DNA of 64,000 bases, taken from assembly GCF_000284035.1 (NCBI RefSeq), contig NC_016887.1, positions 2,232,001 to 2,296,000 on the forward strand. Reading direction: 5' to 3'. The notes beneath the pieces were generated by a model that worked only from the letters and a program-made list of their open reading frames with translations, was not told the origin of the DNA and made no database searches. The position numbers and the translations under genes were made by a program. Positions 48,178-57,050 of the stretch are shown here, one piece after another (positions within the stretch are counted from its first letter, which is position 1; every line of letters starts with the position of its first letter). Source of the stretch: Nocardia cyriacigeorgica GUH-2 (GTDB taxonomy: Bacteria > Actinomycetota > Actinomycetes > Mycobacteriales > Mycobacteriaceae).

Positions 48178-49128
48178 TCACCAGGTCCAGCCGCGCGTTT
48201 CCGGATCCAACCGGTGCTCGCTCTTGGATGTAGGGGGGAGTTCCATACCCAGTTGTACCCGCGCCACAGGGTTTCGTAATGTCGGTACCTCAGCAAGGGC
48301 GGACGCGATACGACGCGCCGACTCTGCGGAACATCCTGTAGCGGGTTCGGTCACGCTGTCGTGTGAGGACTCCAGGAGCGGAAGCTCGTCGCGTGCTCCT
48401 GATTTGGATGCGCCGGCCCCATCGTGGTGATCCAATTCCGATTGAATCCGGGACTTCACGATTCTGTATACGAGGTCGGTAGATGCAGTCGGTTTGATAA
48501 TCGACGAGTGGTCACCCGGAAGCGTACCGCTGAACCGGAAGACACTCGCGGCAGACTGTGGGAGGACGATCCTGTCCTCCAGTCCGGCGAATGTCTCGAT
48601 TTCGATCGGGACCGAATTGCTGGTCGGCTCCTGGCAATAGACGATCTGCTGGAGAACCTTCTGCTGAGTCTCGAGAATCTTCGAAGACAGCGGGCGGAGG
48701 TCTCTTTCCTGCGGGTTCCGCAACAGCCATTTCCGGGCAGAAAGCATGAACTCGGAACCTGAGTTCGGCGTGGCGAACATCATGATACGTCGTATGCGCT
48801 GGAGTCGTTCGGCCCGTCCTTGGTCCAGTTGCTGTGCCAGATATCGCTGGACGATCAGACCACCTTGACTGTGGGCGAGCACCATAACCGGCTGATCCGG
48901 GTCGAACTCCTCACGCAACGCTGTGTCGAGATATCGAGCCAATTCGTCGAAGTCGGGTATCTTCCGCTGAACGCTCATGTTGACAAGACGGGTCGGATAC
49001 TCGAAGGGCAGTACGCTCACGCGCCCAAATATCTCCGGATCCGCGCGCAAGAGCTCGATCATGGGTTGCCACGTGCGGCTGCTCGACAGTATCCCGTGTA
49101 CCGTAATCAGCCCGATGGTTGCCGGCAC
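48178..49128 (-). CDS. Alpha/beta hydrolase (lipase-like) with frameshifted EAD2-like C-terminus
   Basis: As it stands the gene gives 316 residues. The hydrolase part has GLITVHGILSSSRTW, the nucleophile Ser87 in LAHSQGGLIVQ, a probable acid Asp185 and His207 in PGDHSSII, so it could be an acyl-ester hydrolase or phospholipase. From residue 269 an EAD2-like domain begins (ARRIASALAEVPTLRNPVAR), but it breaks at a run of six Gs (48233-48238, plus strand). In the next frame the domain continues (LDLVTLVRVCAEFGQTGREA) to a stop at 48008-48010, which overlaps the start of the following gene. One extra base in the run restores a gene of 48008-49128. The coupling shows that the longer form is ancestral. 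Confidence 0.82.
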   Translation of the reverse strand: MPATIGLITVHGILSSSRTWQPMIELLRADPEIFGRVSVLPFEYPTRLVNMSVQRKIPDFDELARYLDTALREEFDPDQPVMVLAHSQGGLIVQRYLAQQLDQGRAERLQRIRRIMMFATPNSGSEFMLSARKWLLRNPQERDLRPLSSKILETQQKVLQQIVYCQEPTSNSVPIEIETFAGLEDRIVLPQSAASVFRFSGTLPGDHSSIIKPTASTDLVYRIVKSRIQSELDHHDGAGASKSGARDELPLLESSHDSVTEPATGCSAESARRIASALAEVPTLRNPVARVQLGMELPPTSKSEHRLDPETRGWTW

Positions 49129-49932
49129 GTACGTCCTCCCCGCCTGTCATCTGAGACCTAGGTTCTTCGGATCGTACTCGTAAACGGCGGCGCCGCAGCG
49201 AAATCAGGCGAGCTGTTCCTGGTCGGTGCAATCGGCTACGAGCTGATCCTCAGCTAACGATGCGTGGTGGGATGACCGCCAGCGCTGCCGAGCAGTAGGC
49301 GGCATGTTGGGCGAACGCGAAGCAGGATGGCGGGATGGGAAAGCCGCGCAGTAGTGCATGGCCCCAGAGCTCTTGTGGGGCAACACTGCGTGCACTCGAC
49401 GGATCGCCTTGCAGCAGCCTTGAGCGTCTCAGAATGCTCTGTTCTGAGGAAGTGGTTACGGCATCTCGTATCGCCTCAAGTCTGCCCCTAGGACATCGCG
49501 GTTGCCTCTCCCGCACAGTGTGGAGGTCCGGTCTTAGGAGCATGCCGGTCTGTGGCAGAACCGCCCAGCAGGGATGGCGACCGGATCAAGCCCTCCAGTT
49601 ACCATCTGTCGCAGTGTGGGGGTTTGACTTCCGTGTGTAGCTCGGCATCGATGATCTCGCTCAGCTGGGCGCGGGACCGTGGTTACGATACTGCGGATAT
49701 GCGAGGCGCTGACGGGCCAGACGGAGCCGGGCAGGATCGGGCCGCTCCTGGGCGACTGCGAGCACACCGGTGGCGGAGATCAGTCTGATGCGCTATGTCG
49801 TGCCCGCGGATGACCTCAGCCATTGTGAGCTCATCCGCCGTGCGAAGCCGTAAGCATCGTCAGATGGCCTGTCCATGGCTGTGCGGGCGCGAAGAGGTCG
49901 TGCTCGAAGAATGGCTGCGGTGCCAGATCTGA
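49129..49932. other. Intergenic region upstream of the hydrolase gene, no supported gene
   Basis: Over 800 bases with many short overlapping frames on both strands, none with a convincing ribosome binding site, family motif or codon pattern. The promoter of the conflict-type operon must lie in the left part, reading leftward from 49128. The sequence is lower in GC than the core genes. No tRNA, strong hairpin or repeat was noticed. Confidence 0.45.
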
Positions 49933-50398
49933 TTACCAGCCGTATATGGAAAAGGCTCTGTCCTCTGCGATGTGGTCTAACGCTGTCTGGCAGTAGTTGA
50001 TCATGTGATCGGGGCGCGCGTTGATAGGGAACCAGCGCAGTTCGGCGCATTTATCGAGTTCCCGGTTGGTGGGTTCGCCTGCCCAGGTGTCGACGGTGAA
50101 GAAGAAGGCGATGCGTCCGCCGGTGGATGAGTTGTGCATGACGTGAGTGAACTCGATGTCGGCCGGGCGGATCCGGACACCGATCTCTTCGTCGGCTTCC
50201 CGAATGAGGGCGTCGATCACGGATTCGTCGGCCTCGAGGTGGCCCGAGGGCAGGTGCCATGCGCCGTCCTCGTAGCCGGTGTTCTGCCGCTGGCCGAAAC
50301 AACACCTCGTCACCACGGCGCAGTAGCAGGTGAACGTCTCCAGTCACTTTGTGCCGCTGAGGTTTCGTCGTTTGGGCAGGACGTGTGGTGGCTTCCAA
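49933..50398 (-). pseudogene. Nudix hydrolase, split by a one-base frameshift
   Basis: The C-terminal frame contains a complete Nudix box, GHLEADESVIDALIREADEE followed by IGV, with the catalytic Glu residues. It ends FPINARPDHMINYCQTALDH. Its N-terminal strand is in another frame: VTGDVHLLLRRGDEVLF, preceded by an AAGGAG site and TTG at 50398. One surplus T in the TTT near 50300 separates the two parts; without it the sequence reads VLFGQRQNTGYEDGAWHLPS, the normal family pattern. It follows the radical-SAM operon on the same strand, about 150 bases after the cupin gene. It may be broken, or intact if the extra base is an error. Confidence 0.78.
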
Positions 50399-50543
50399 GG
50401 GACAGCGCTCCTTCAAGTGGTGTTTGGTACCGCGAGGACAGAGCGTAGGTCACTGGTCCACGCGCTGGTATTCGTCGGATGCATATCCGCGCGGCCGTCG
50501 CGCGCGGTGAGTCCCACGCGCTGTGTCCCGCCAAGATGCGCGG

Positions 50544-51305
50544 CTAGAAGCGCAGCTTCAGGACATGCAGACGAGCCCCGATGCCGAGCCGCACGGCTGT
50601 ACTGCTTCGTTGCTGGGACGGATCTGTTCGTGGGCGTTCAGAACAGCTTCCATTTCCGGAGGCTTGGATGACCTCGGCCAGTTGTTCGCGTGTCATGCGT
50701 TTGCGGAGTGCGTCTTCGGAGGCTTCTCGGGCGGCGCCGTATTGCCACCAGACTTCTCCGGTCTTGCGGTCGGAGACGAGGAAGCGGTCCTTGAGTGCGG
50801 GTCCGCGGACGACCAGTGAGACGGTGTGTGGTTCGGCGACGACAGCGTGGACCATCGAGTGGTGCAGTGCGTAGGTCGCCCCGACTGGTTCGGTGCGTGC
50901 TTGGAGTACGGGCAGTTTCGCGGGGTCGATGTGTTCGTCGATGTCGGTGTTGCCGAACAGGTAGTGGCGGTAGTGGCCGCGCAGGATGCGGCTGGCGTAG
51001 CTCCAGCGGTGGTTGTGTGGACGGTCGAAGTAGCCGGGCAGGAAGATGTGCAAGCGTACGCGGACGCCGGTGTCGGGGTTGTCGTGCAGGACGATCTTGT
51101 CGAGGATGTCGTAGTGCTCGCACAGGTTCCACAGCTCGGGTCGGTCGGGGAGTTCGTCGAGGCGGTTGCGGACGAGGTCGGGTTCGGCGGCCAGGTCGTC
51201 GAAGAACTGGGCGGCGTGGTTTTCGACCTGGTCGATGTCGTGCCAGTCGATCCCGGAGAGCTTGTGTGCGACGGTGTCGAGGCTGCGCGTGGTGGGGTTG
51301 GTCAT
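50544..51305 (-). CDS. Cupin-like metal-binding protein
   Basis: A 253-residue protein. ATG 51305 (MTNPTTRSLDTVAHKL) is nine bases after GAGGA; an ATG at 51314 overlaps the radical-SAM stop. The central part looks like a cupin: RLHIFLPGYFDRPHNHRWSY has a His-x-His pair, and ATYALHHSMVHAVVAEP supplies the second-motif His residues. These are likely ligands for iron, nickel or manganese, as in small-molecule dioxygenases or epimerases. The last 35 residues (after EVIQASGNG) look unlike the rest, so the 3-prime end may be altered. It is third in the operon kinase, radical SAM, cupin. Confidence 0.75.
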   Translation of the reverse strand: MTNPTTRSLDTVAHKLSGIDWHDIDQVENHAAQFFDDLAAEPDLVRNRLDELPDRPELWNLCEHYDILDKIVLHDNPDTGVRVRLHIFLPGYFDRPHNHRWSYASRILRGHYRHYLFGNTDIDEHIDPAKLPVLQARTEPVGATYALHHSMVHAVVAEPHTVSLVVRGPALKDRFLVSDRKTGEVWWQYGAAREASEDALRKRMTREQLAEVIQASGNGSCSERPRTDPSQQRSSTAVRLGIGARLHVLKLRF

Positions 51306-51310
51306 CTTTC

Positions 51311-52449
51311 TCATTCCTCGGGTTTGGCGCTGGATTTCCACAGTCGGCAGACGGGCACGATGTCGTCGTAGGCCGAGCATGACGAGGCGCCCATGACGAG
51401 TTCTTCGGCGGGGCAGCCGCCCATGCAGGAGCTGGCTTTGCAGCCGCCGCAGCTGCTGGTGGTGAGGGCGCTGGTGAACAGGTCGAATTCGTTGGCGCCG
51501 TGGTTGAGCTGGACGTGGCCGTCGACCATGTGGGCGAAGTGCAGGTCGGTGTCGAACAGGTAGGAGCAGACATAGGCGCGGCCGTCGGGGAAGATGGAGA
51601 TGCGGTCGAGGGTGCGGCCGATGCAGCCTTGGTAGCCCTCGCGGGCGTAGCGGTCCATCTGGTCGCGGCGGGCGTAGGTGGGCTGATACCAGACGCGTGT
51701 CTGGTAGTGCGGGGCGATGGTGTTGAGGGTGTCGCAGAAGTCGATCCATTCCGGCGGTGTCATGGCCATGTCGGGGTTGCCGTGGCCGGTGCCGATGGTG
51801 GAGAAGACGTGGAATTTGAGCAGGCTGACGCCGAGTTGGTCGCTGATGTCGAGCAGGTGCAGGACGTCGGCTTCGTTGGCTTTGTTGTCGGTGCAGATGA
51901 TGCGGGTGTCGAAGCCGCGTTCGGTGAGTTCGGCGGTGGTGGCCATGGCGGTGTCGAAGGTCCCGGTGCCGCGGACCGCGTCATGGGTGGCGGCGCTGCC
52001 GCCGTCGAGGCTGACCTGGATGTAGGCGAAGTCCGATGGTTCGAGTTGCCGGAACTTCTTGACTGCAGGGGTTTGTGCGTTGGTGGTGGTGATGACGTGC
52101 TCGTAGCCGAGCTTGCCGGCCGCGCGGATCGCGTCGCAGAAGTAGGGGTGCAGGGTTGGCTCCCCGCCGAGGAGGGTGACTTTGCTGCCGCCGAGCTTGC
52201 GCCAGGTGCTCAAGGTGTTCACGATCGCCGGTAGCGGCAGTTTGAGCGCGCGGTCGAGGCGTTCGCCATGTAGCAGTGTTCGCATCGCAGTTGGCAGGCT
52301 TCGGTGATGTAGAGGTAGACGTTGCGGAACCGGCCATAGGGGACGCGGTCGACGCGTTCGGGTTCGGGCATGTCGATGTTGCGCGGCATCCGCGCGTGGC
52401 CGTAGCCGTCGGTCCGCGGTGTCGGGATCGGCAAAGGGGTGGAAGTCAT
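51311..52449 (-). pseudogene. Radical SAM / SPASM-like enzyme with a one-base frameshift
   Basis: The start ATG 52449 overlaps the kinase stop by four bases. The first 61 residues include the iron-sulfur motif Cys52-x3-Cys56-x2-Cys59 in YITEACQLRCEHCYM. Directly after this the frame is lost: one G is missing near 52270 (ATGGCGAAC for ATGGGCGAAC). The rest continues in the next frame (GERLDRALKLPLPAIVNTLS, then VTLLGGEPTLHP) through the barrel. The C-terminal Cys cluster (CIGRTL, CSYLFD, CGGCKASSCMGGCP, CSAYDDIVPVC) is of the SPASM/twitch type that binds one or two extra clusters. Such enzymes modify peptides, nucleotides or sugars. The substrate is unknown. Confidence 0.8.
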
Positions 52450-53128
52450 TGGGCAACACTCCGGGAGATGAGAAGCGGGGCAAGCAAGTTCGCCGCGCCG
52501 TTGATACTGGTGGTGGTGTCGAGCTGGGTGACGGGCACGCCCGAGTCCACGAACGCGGCTCGGATGCCCTCGGCGGCGTGCTGGTAGCGGCGAATGCGTG
52601 CCTTCAACAGCCGCGGGGCGTCCCGCGCCGCGGATGCAGTAACCCGCCGCACCTCGCGCACGCCCAGGCGTCGTCGGCGCGCGGAATGGCGGGCAGCCGT
52701 GGGTCGCCGATCGGATCGGGTTCACAGCGGTGGCAGACCTTCCTGTTCTTGGCCCGCTGCTGCAGCGTCTTGGCGTCGGTCGACACCTCGACCGCCTCGA
52801 TGCGCGCCTCCGGAACGAGGGCTTGTCGTTCGGCGAGTAGTTGATCGACTTGTCGTGCGGCGCCGGGGAAGTTGTCCAACAGCACCGTGTGGAGGTGCGG
52901 GTCTTCGGCTGTCGCGGTGAAGAAGGCTCGTAGTGCGGCCGATACGGTGTAGTCGTCGATCCAGCCGAGGTGACGGCTGTCAGTCGCGGTCGCGGCCAGC
53001 ACCTCGCGCGGGACATGCTCACGCAGCCGGAACACCCGCCGGCCTGGTGCCCCTCCGAGCAGGGTCGTCAGGGTCGTCTTCCCGGCTGCGGGTGGCCCGA
53101 ACAACGCAACTATCAGCGACAGACCCAT
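52446..53128 (-). pseudogene. Adenylate-kinase-like nucleotide kinase with zinc LID, one-base frameshift
   Basis: P-loop GPPAAGKTT at residues 11-19, then an NMP-binding region and a zinc-finger LID (CHRC with CARCGG). After LLHPRRG the frame runs into a stop, while the normal C-terminal half of the fold (RDAPRLLKARIRRYQHAAEG, VDSGVPVTQLDTT) continues in another frame to the stop at 52446. One missing G in a GGG run near 52625 accounts for this. The restored protein is about 228 residues and starts at ATG 53128. A kinase for a nucleoside or nucleotide beside a radical SAM enzyme suggests modification of a nucleotide-like substrate; that is inference. Confidence 0.78.
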
Positions 53129-53321
53129 CTCGCTCCTCCTCGTCGAAATGCCGAAACCGACTGCGGCAAGCGTGCGGCGGGGCAGACCGTGAAACCATCA
53201 CGGCGGCGCATAACGAGGTATGCGTCGAAGGCGTAACGTGTTGTGCGGCAGCGTGATAGCGTCGCTCGATCATGGAGTCTGAGGGGGCGATTGGTCCCGC
53301 GACTGATTCGGGAGCGGCGGG

Positions 53322-54737
53322 GTGACACGGAATCCACAGCCGGGACGGGCCTGTACGAGGTGCGGCGCACGACTCAACCGGTACAACACCGGCACCGTCT
53401 GCGGCCCCTGTGACTCCGGCGTGCTGGAACCACCCGACCTACCCCGAGCGTTCTGGGAAACCGAACGGATGCGGGAGGCCCTGGCCACCTGGCATATGGG
53501 CCGCGTCGTCTACGCCTACCGAACCCACCCACACCATGGACGCCCGTTCGGCCAGGAGACAGTCGCTGGCTGGCTCGGCCTCACCCAAGGCCAGCTCAGC
53601 AAGCTCGAATCCGGTCGAGCCCCCGAACAGCTGAGCAAACTCATCCGCTGGGCACAAACCCTGCGCATCCCCGCCGACCTGCTGTGGTTCTCCCTCCCGC
53701 CACACGACACCGATACCCTCGACCAGGTGAACCGCCAAGACTTCCTGCGCGCCGCAGCGTCGATCGCGGTCGCCCCCGCCGCGATGACCGACCTGATCGG
53801 CGCGCTGGAACCGACACCGGTGCCGTCGATGGTCGGGCCGCACGAGACCGCGCAGCTGCGCGAGGCGGCGAGCATGTTCCATTTCTGGGACCACGCCTAC
53901 GGCGGCAGCGTTGTCCGCGACGCCGTCGCCGCCCAGCTCCGCTACGCCGTCCGGCTCCTCGAAGCCCGCTGCGCCGACCGCCACCGCGGCGAGTTGTTCT
54001 CCGCCGTCGGTGTCCTCAGCCACACCGCTGCGTTCATGGCCTTCGACGCCTACGCCCACACCGACGCCCGCACCATGTTCAAACTCGCCCTGTCCTGCGC
54101 CGAAGAAGTCGACGACTGGCAACTACGCGCCAAAATCCTGTCTTCGATGGCACGCCAATCCATCTGGTGCGAGAACCCCGACGCCGGACTCACCTTCGCG
54201 GAACTGGCCCTCGTCCGCGCCGATCGCCTCACCGCAACCCAGCGCGCCATGCTGCACACCACCCGCGCCCGCGCGTTCGCCAAAATGGGGCGCGTGCAGG
54301 ACACCATGGCCGCCGTCGGCAGCGCCGACGACGAATTCGACCACGCCAGCCCTAGCAACGACCCCGTCTGGATGGCCTATTACGACCACGCACAACACGC
54401 CGGCGACACCGGACACGCACAGTTCGACCTGGCCACCGCCGGCCGATTCATCGAAGAGGCACGCACTCGGCTGGCCATCGCCGTCGACGGACATACCGAC
54501 CAGTACGTCCGATCCCGTGCGATCTCGGGCACCAAACTGGCGACCCTGGTGATGACCGTCGGTGACCCCGCCGAGGCCGCCCTCATCGGACAACGCGCCC
54601 TCACGGACGCCGGTCATCTACGGTCCCGCCGCGCCACCGACGACCTGCATGCCCTGCGCCGCGCCGCCACCCAGCGTGCCGACCAGCCTGAGGTCGCTCC
54701 ACTGTCTGCCCGTATCGACGAGCTGCTCAATCCATGA
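53322..54737 (+). CDS. XRE-type regulator with zinc ribbon and TPR-like helical domain
   Basis: A 471-residue protein from GTG 53322. A zinc ribbon is formed by Cys11, Cys14, Cys27 and Cys30 (ACTRCGARLN, VCGPC). A helix-turn-helix of the XRE type follows at about 60-115 (GQETVAGWLGLTQGQLSKLE, SGRAPEQLSKLIRWAQTL). The remaining 330 residues are all-helical and TPR-like (RTMFKLALSCAEEVDDWQLR, AGLTFAELALVRADRLTATQ), the ligand- or peptide-sensing type found in many actinobacterial regulators. It is divergent from the kinase/radical-SAM operon, so it is its probable regulator. It is coupled by ATGA to the phosphotransferase gene. Confidence 0.85.
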   Translation: MTRNPQPGRACTRCGARLNRYNTGTVCGPCDSGVLEPPDLPRAFWETERMREALATWHMGRVVYAYRTHPHHGRPFGQETVAGWLGLTQGQLSKLESGRAPEQLSKLIRWAQTLRIPADLLWFSLPPHDTDTLDQVNRQDFLRAAASIAVAPAAMTDLIGALEPTPVPSMVGPHETAQLREAASMFHFWDHAYGGSVVRDAVAAQLRYAVRLLEARCADRHRGELFSAVGVLSHTAAFMAFDAYAHTDARTMFKLALSCAEEVDDWQLRAKILSSMARQSIWCENPDAGLTFAELALVRADRLTATQRAMLHTTRARAFAKMGRVQDTMAAVGSADDEFDHASPSNDPVWMAYYDHAQHAGDTGHAQFDLATAGRFIEEARTRLAIAVDGHTDQYVRSRAISGTKLATLVMTVGDPAEAALIGQRALTDAGHLRSRRATDDLHALRRAATQRADQPEVAPLSARIDELLNP

Positions 54738-55627
54738 CTACTGACACTCACGACGCTGCCCTGGAAACGCTGCAGGTCGCATGCATCAAGGCCGGGCTGA
54801 CGCTCGACGGCGCGATCGTGCTGAGCCGCAGCGAAAACGTGCTCTACCGGCTCGAAGTAGGAATCGTCGCCCGCGTGACGCGCCCGGGCCAGCAAGCTGC
54901 AGCCCGCCGGGAAGCCGCCGTCGCCGACTGGCTCGAAGCTTCCGGTGTGCCGGCGGTGCAAACCTGGCCGGGCATCGACCAACCCGTCGTCGTCGACGAC
55001 CGCGCGGTCACCTTCTGGCGCGAACTACCCCCACACCGGCACGGCCGCCCCGCCGAAATCGCGACCGCACTACGCCGACTCCACAACCTCCCACCACCCG
55101 AACTCGACCTCGGCACCATCGACCCATTCGTCCGCCTCGACCACCGCATCGCCACCGCCACCACCATCTCCGACGACGACCGCGCATGGATGCGTGACCA
55201 CCTCGCCGAACTACGCGAGCGCTGGCGCAACGTGCCGGCCGGGCTGCCTTGGTGCGTCGTCCACGGCGACGCCTGGGGCGGCAACGTCGTCGCCACCGAC
55301 AACGGCGAGGTCTACCTCCTCGACCTCGAACGCACCTCCCTCGGCCCACCCGAATGGGACACCGTCCACACCGCCATCAAACACCACACCTTCGGCTCCA
55401 TCACCAACACCGACTACCGTGCATTCTGCGACGCCTACGGCCACGACGTCACCGTCTGGGCAGGCTACGAACTACTGCGCGACCTGCGCGAATTCCGCAT
55501 GACCTGCATGGCCGCCCAAAGCGCCACCGAAAACCCCACCCATCGTGAACAGGCCGACCACCGAATCGCCTGCCTCCGAGGCAAATGCGGCCCGAGACCA
55601 TGGCGAGGCTGGCGGCCCATTGCATGA
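54734..55627 (+). CDS. APH-type phosphotransferase
   Basis: A 297-residue kinase of the aminoglycoside/choline-kinase fold. The nucleotide-binding lobe starts ENVLYRLEVGIVARVTRPGQ. The catalytic loop is VVHGDAWGGNVV (Asp and Asn) and the metal-binding motif LLDLERTSLGPPEWD. Despite the family name, the substrate is as likely a cluster metabolite as an antibiotic. Its four-base overlap with the XRE regulator and position opposite the radical-SAM operon suggest that it acts on the same pathway. Confidence 0.87.
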   Translation: MTTDTHDAALETLQVACIKAGLTLDGAIVLSRSENVLYRLEVGIVARVTRPGQQAAARREAAVADWLEASGVPAVQTWPGIDQPVVVDDRAVTFWRELPPHRHGRPAEIATALRRLHNLPPPELDLGTIDPFVRLDHRIATATTISDDDRAWMRDHLAELRERWRNVPAGLPWCVVHGDAWGGNVVATDNGEVYLLDLERTSLGPPEWDTVHTAIKHHTFGSITNTDYRAFCDAYGHDVTVWAGYELLRDLREFRMTCMAAQSATENPTHREQADHRIACLRGKCGPRPWRGWRPIA

Positions 55628-55815
55628 AGTGTTGGTCAGTTCGAGCGGAGGCGATCCCACCGCGGTTTCCGGGGATGGGCACCCTCGCGCTGCGAGGTCT
55701 GACCATTCGGCCCACCTCCAGGTGTGGCTCTACATGAAATGCTAAGGACTACAGGAGAATTCCCGCCGCAACAACGTCAACATAGCGTACTGTCTTCCGT
55801 TGTGGAGATCGTTGC

Positions 55816-56292
55816 GTGCATGGTGTGCGGTGCCAGGAAGGGGCGCGAGAAAGGCCTGTGCCGCTACGCACGGTGGCGTGTGATGAATGCTGGGACAAGG
55901 CGGCTCAGTTTCCCGAGCGTGAACCAGCGCGCCCCGACGTCGAATTAGTCGCCGACCAACTCCGTACAGCGCCGGTGGTTGATCCGAGAGAAGGTTCGCC
56001 TACTTTCTGTAAGTATTGTGATATGGAAGCTTTGTGGCACCGGACGTTGAATGGCCGTTGGATACTGCTGGAATGCGGCGCCTACCCAACCTTTCAGGTC
56101 CCGCCAGGAAGGCGTTGGCGGGTCGCCGGTGATGGCACGGCTGTGAATCTCGGAGGAGCGAACCCGACCGACGAGTGTCGGATTACCCACTTCGACGTGT
56201 GTCCCGCGAGGCGAGCGCCTGAGGACAGTCCGCTGCTGCTCGCGGTGTGGCGGGGACATCGGCGCGAATGGATGGCGCGCGAACATCAGTAG
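55816..56292 (+). CDS. DUF6083-like zinc-ribbon protein, probable frameshift near its start
   Basis: The 158-residue frame ends with a conserved-looking block: RRWRVAGDGTAVNLGGANPT, then ECRITHFDVCP, as in actinobacterial DUF6083 proteins (function unknown). A zinc-binding CKYC pair is at about residue 65 and VACDECW near the start. The partner pair ACMVCGARKG lies just upstream in another frame, open from GTG 55802. One more G in the GGGG run at about 55839-55842 would join them into ARKGARERPVPLRTVACDEC. The gene is therefore probably 55802-56292 with a one-base deletion. Confidence 0.65.
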   Translation: MHGVRCQEGARERPVPLRTVACDECWDKAAQFPEREPARPDVELVADQLRTAPVVDPREGSPTFCKYCDMEALWHRTLNGRWILLECGAYPTFQVPPGRRWRVAGDGTAVNLGGANPTDECRITHFDVCPARRAPEDSPLLLAVWRGHRREWMAREHQ

Positions 56293-56435
56293 GCCGCCGA
56301 CTGCAGAACGCCTGCCCGGCCGGCATCGGAGGTACGCCACGATGGTGTCACGACTTGTGTGCAAGCCTCTGGGGTACACGACGGCGAACTGAACTTGGCT
56401 CAGCCTGCCAGTTTGCAAGGACCGATAGGTAGACC

Positions 56436-57050
56436 GTGGCTAGATATTTGGTGGCATGGCTGGCGGGCTGCGGCATCTGCGGCCGCGAGTTTCCCGAGGC
56501 AGAAGTGCGATTCCGTGTGAACCATGTCGGGGGCCAAGCCGCTGCAGACCGCACTGCTCGCGCCGCCCTGCGCGCCATCGCGCACGCCATGGGCTGGTAT
56601 TTGCCAAGCGATTATGACCTGAATGACGAAACGCGGACGCGGTGCCCGGATTGTGCCCGTCAATGCCGCGCCAGCGAACCAACGACGCTGTATCTGGTCA
56701 AGTCAGAACGCCGTCGAGCTCTCAAGATCGGTGTGGCCCGAAGAACGTCCAGTCGGCTGCGAGTTCATGGCCGACGTGGTTGGCGCGTCGTCGAATTGAA
56801 CGGCGAGCAATGTTGGTGGCTTCTTCGGCGGGTCGATGCGCTCGCCGTCGAGCAAGCCGTCATCGCGCGATGGCGAAGCGCGGGCGTGCCGATGGCTCCA
56901 GCGTGCGCCATCGCCGCCGAGAATGGCTACACCGAGACTGCCAGCCTGGATGCGGCTTCGGTGCCTGACACTGTCGGCTGGATCGAAGAACTCGCTCGTG
57001 GACACCTTCTGGAACTCGACACGTCAGGAACCGGAGAAGGCGGACACTAG
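56436..57050 (+). CDS. Zinc-ribbon protein with GIY-YIG-like segment
   Basis: A 204-residue protein from GTG 56436. The N-terminal part has a CGICGREF and CPDCARQC pair, a likely zinc site. The middle part TTLYLVKSERRRALKIGVAR, then RLRVHGRRGWRVVE resembles the GIY-YIG-like core seen in small actinobacterial proteins (the YLV and KIGVA strands stand in for GIY and YIG). A helical end follows (DALAVEQAVIARWRSAGVPM). Nuclease activity is possible but unproven. It is downstream of the DUF6083-like gene in the mobile end of the island. Confidence 0.6.
   Translation: MARYLVAWLAGCGICGREFPEAEVRFRVNHVGGQAAADRTARAALRAIAHAMGWYLPSDYDLNDETRTRCPDCARQCRASEPTTLYLVKSERRRALKIGVARRTSSRLRVHGRRGWRVVELNGEQCWWLLRRVDALAVEQAVIARWRSAGVPMAPACAIAAENGYTETASLDAASVPDTVGWIEELARGHLLELDTSGTGEGGH

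Noticed and set aside
49204..49788. Several 60-100 residue frames on both strands upstream of the hydrolase
   Set aside because: They overlap one another, lack ribosome binding sites and show no conserved motif or codon bias.
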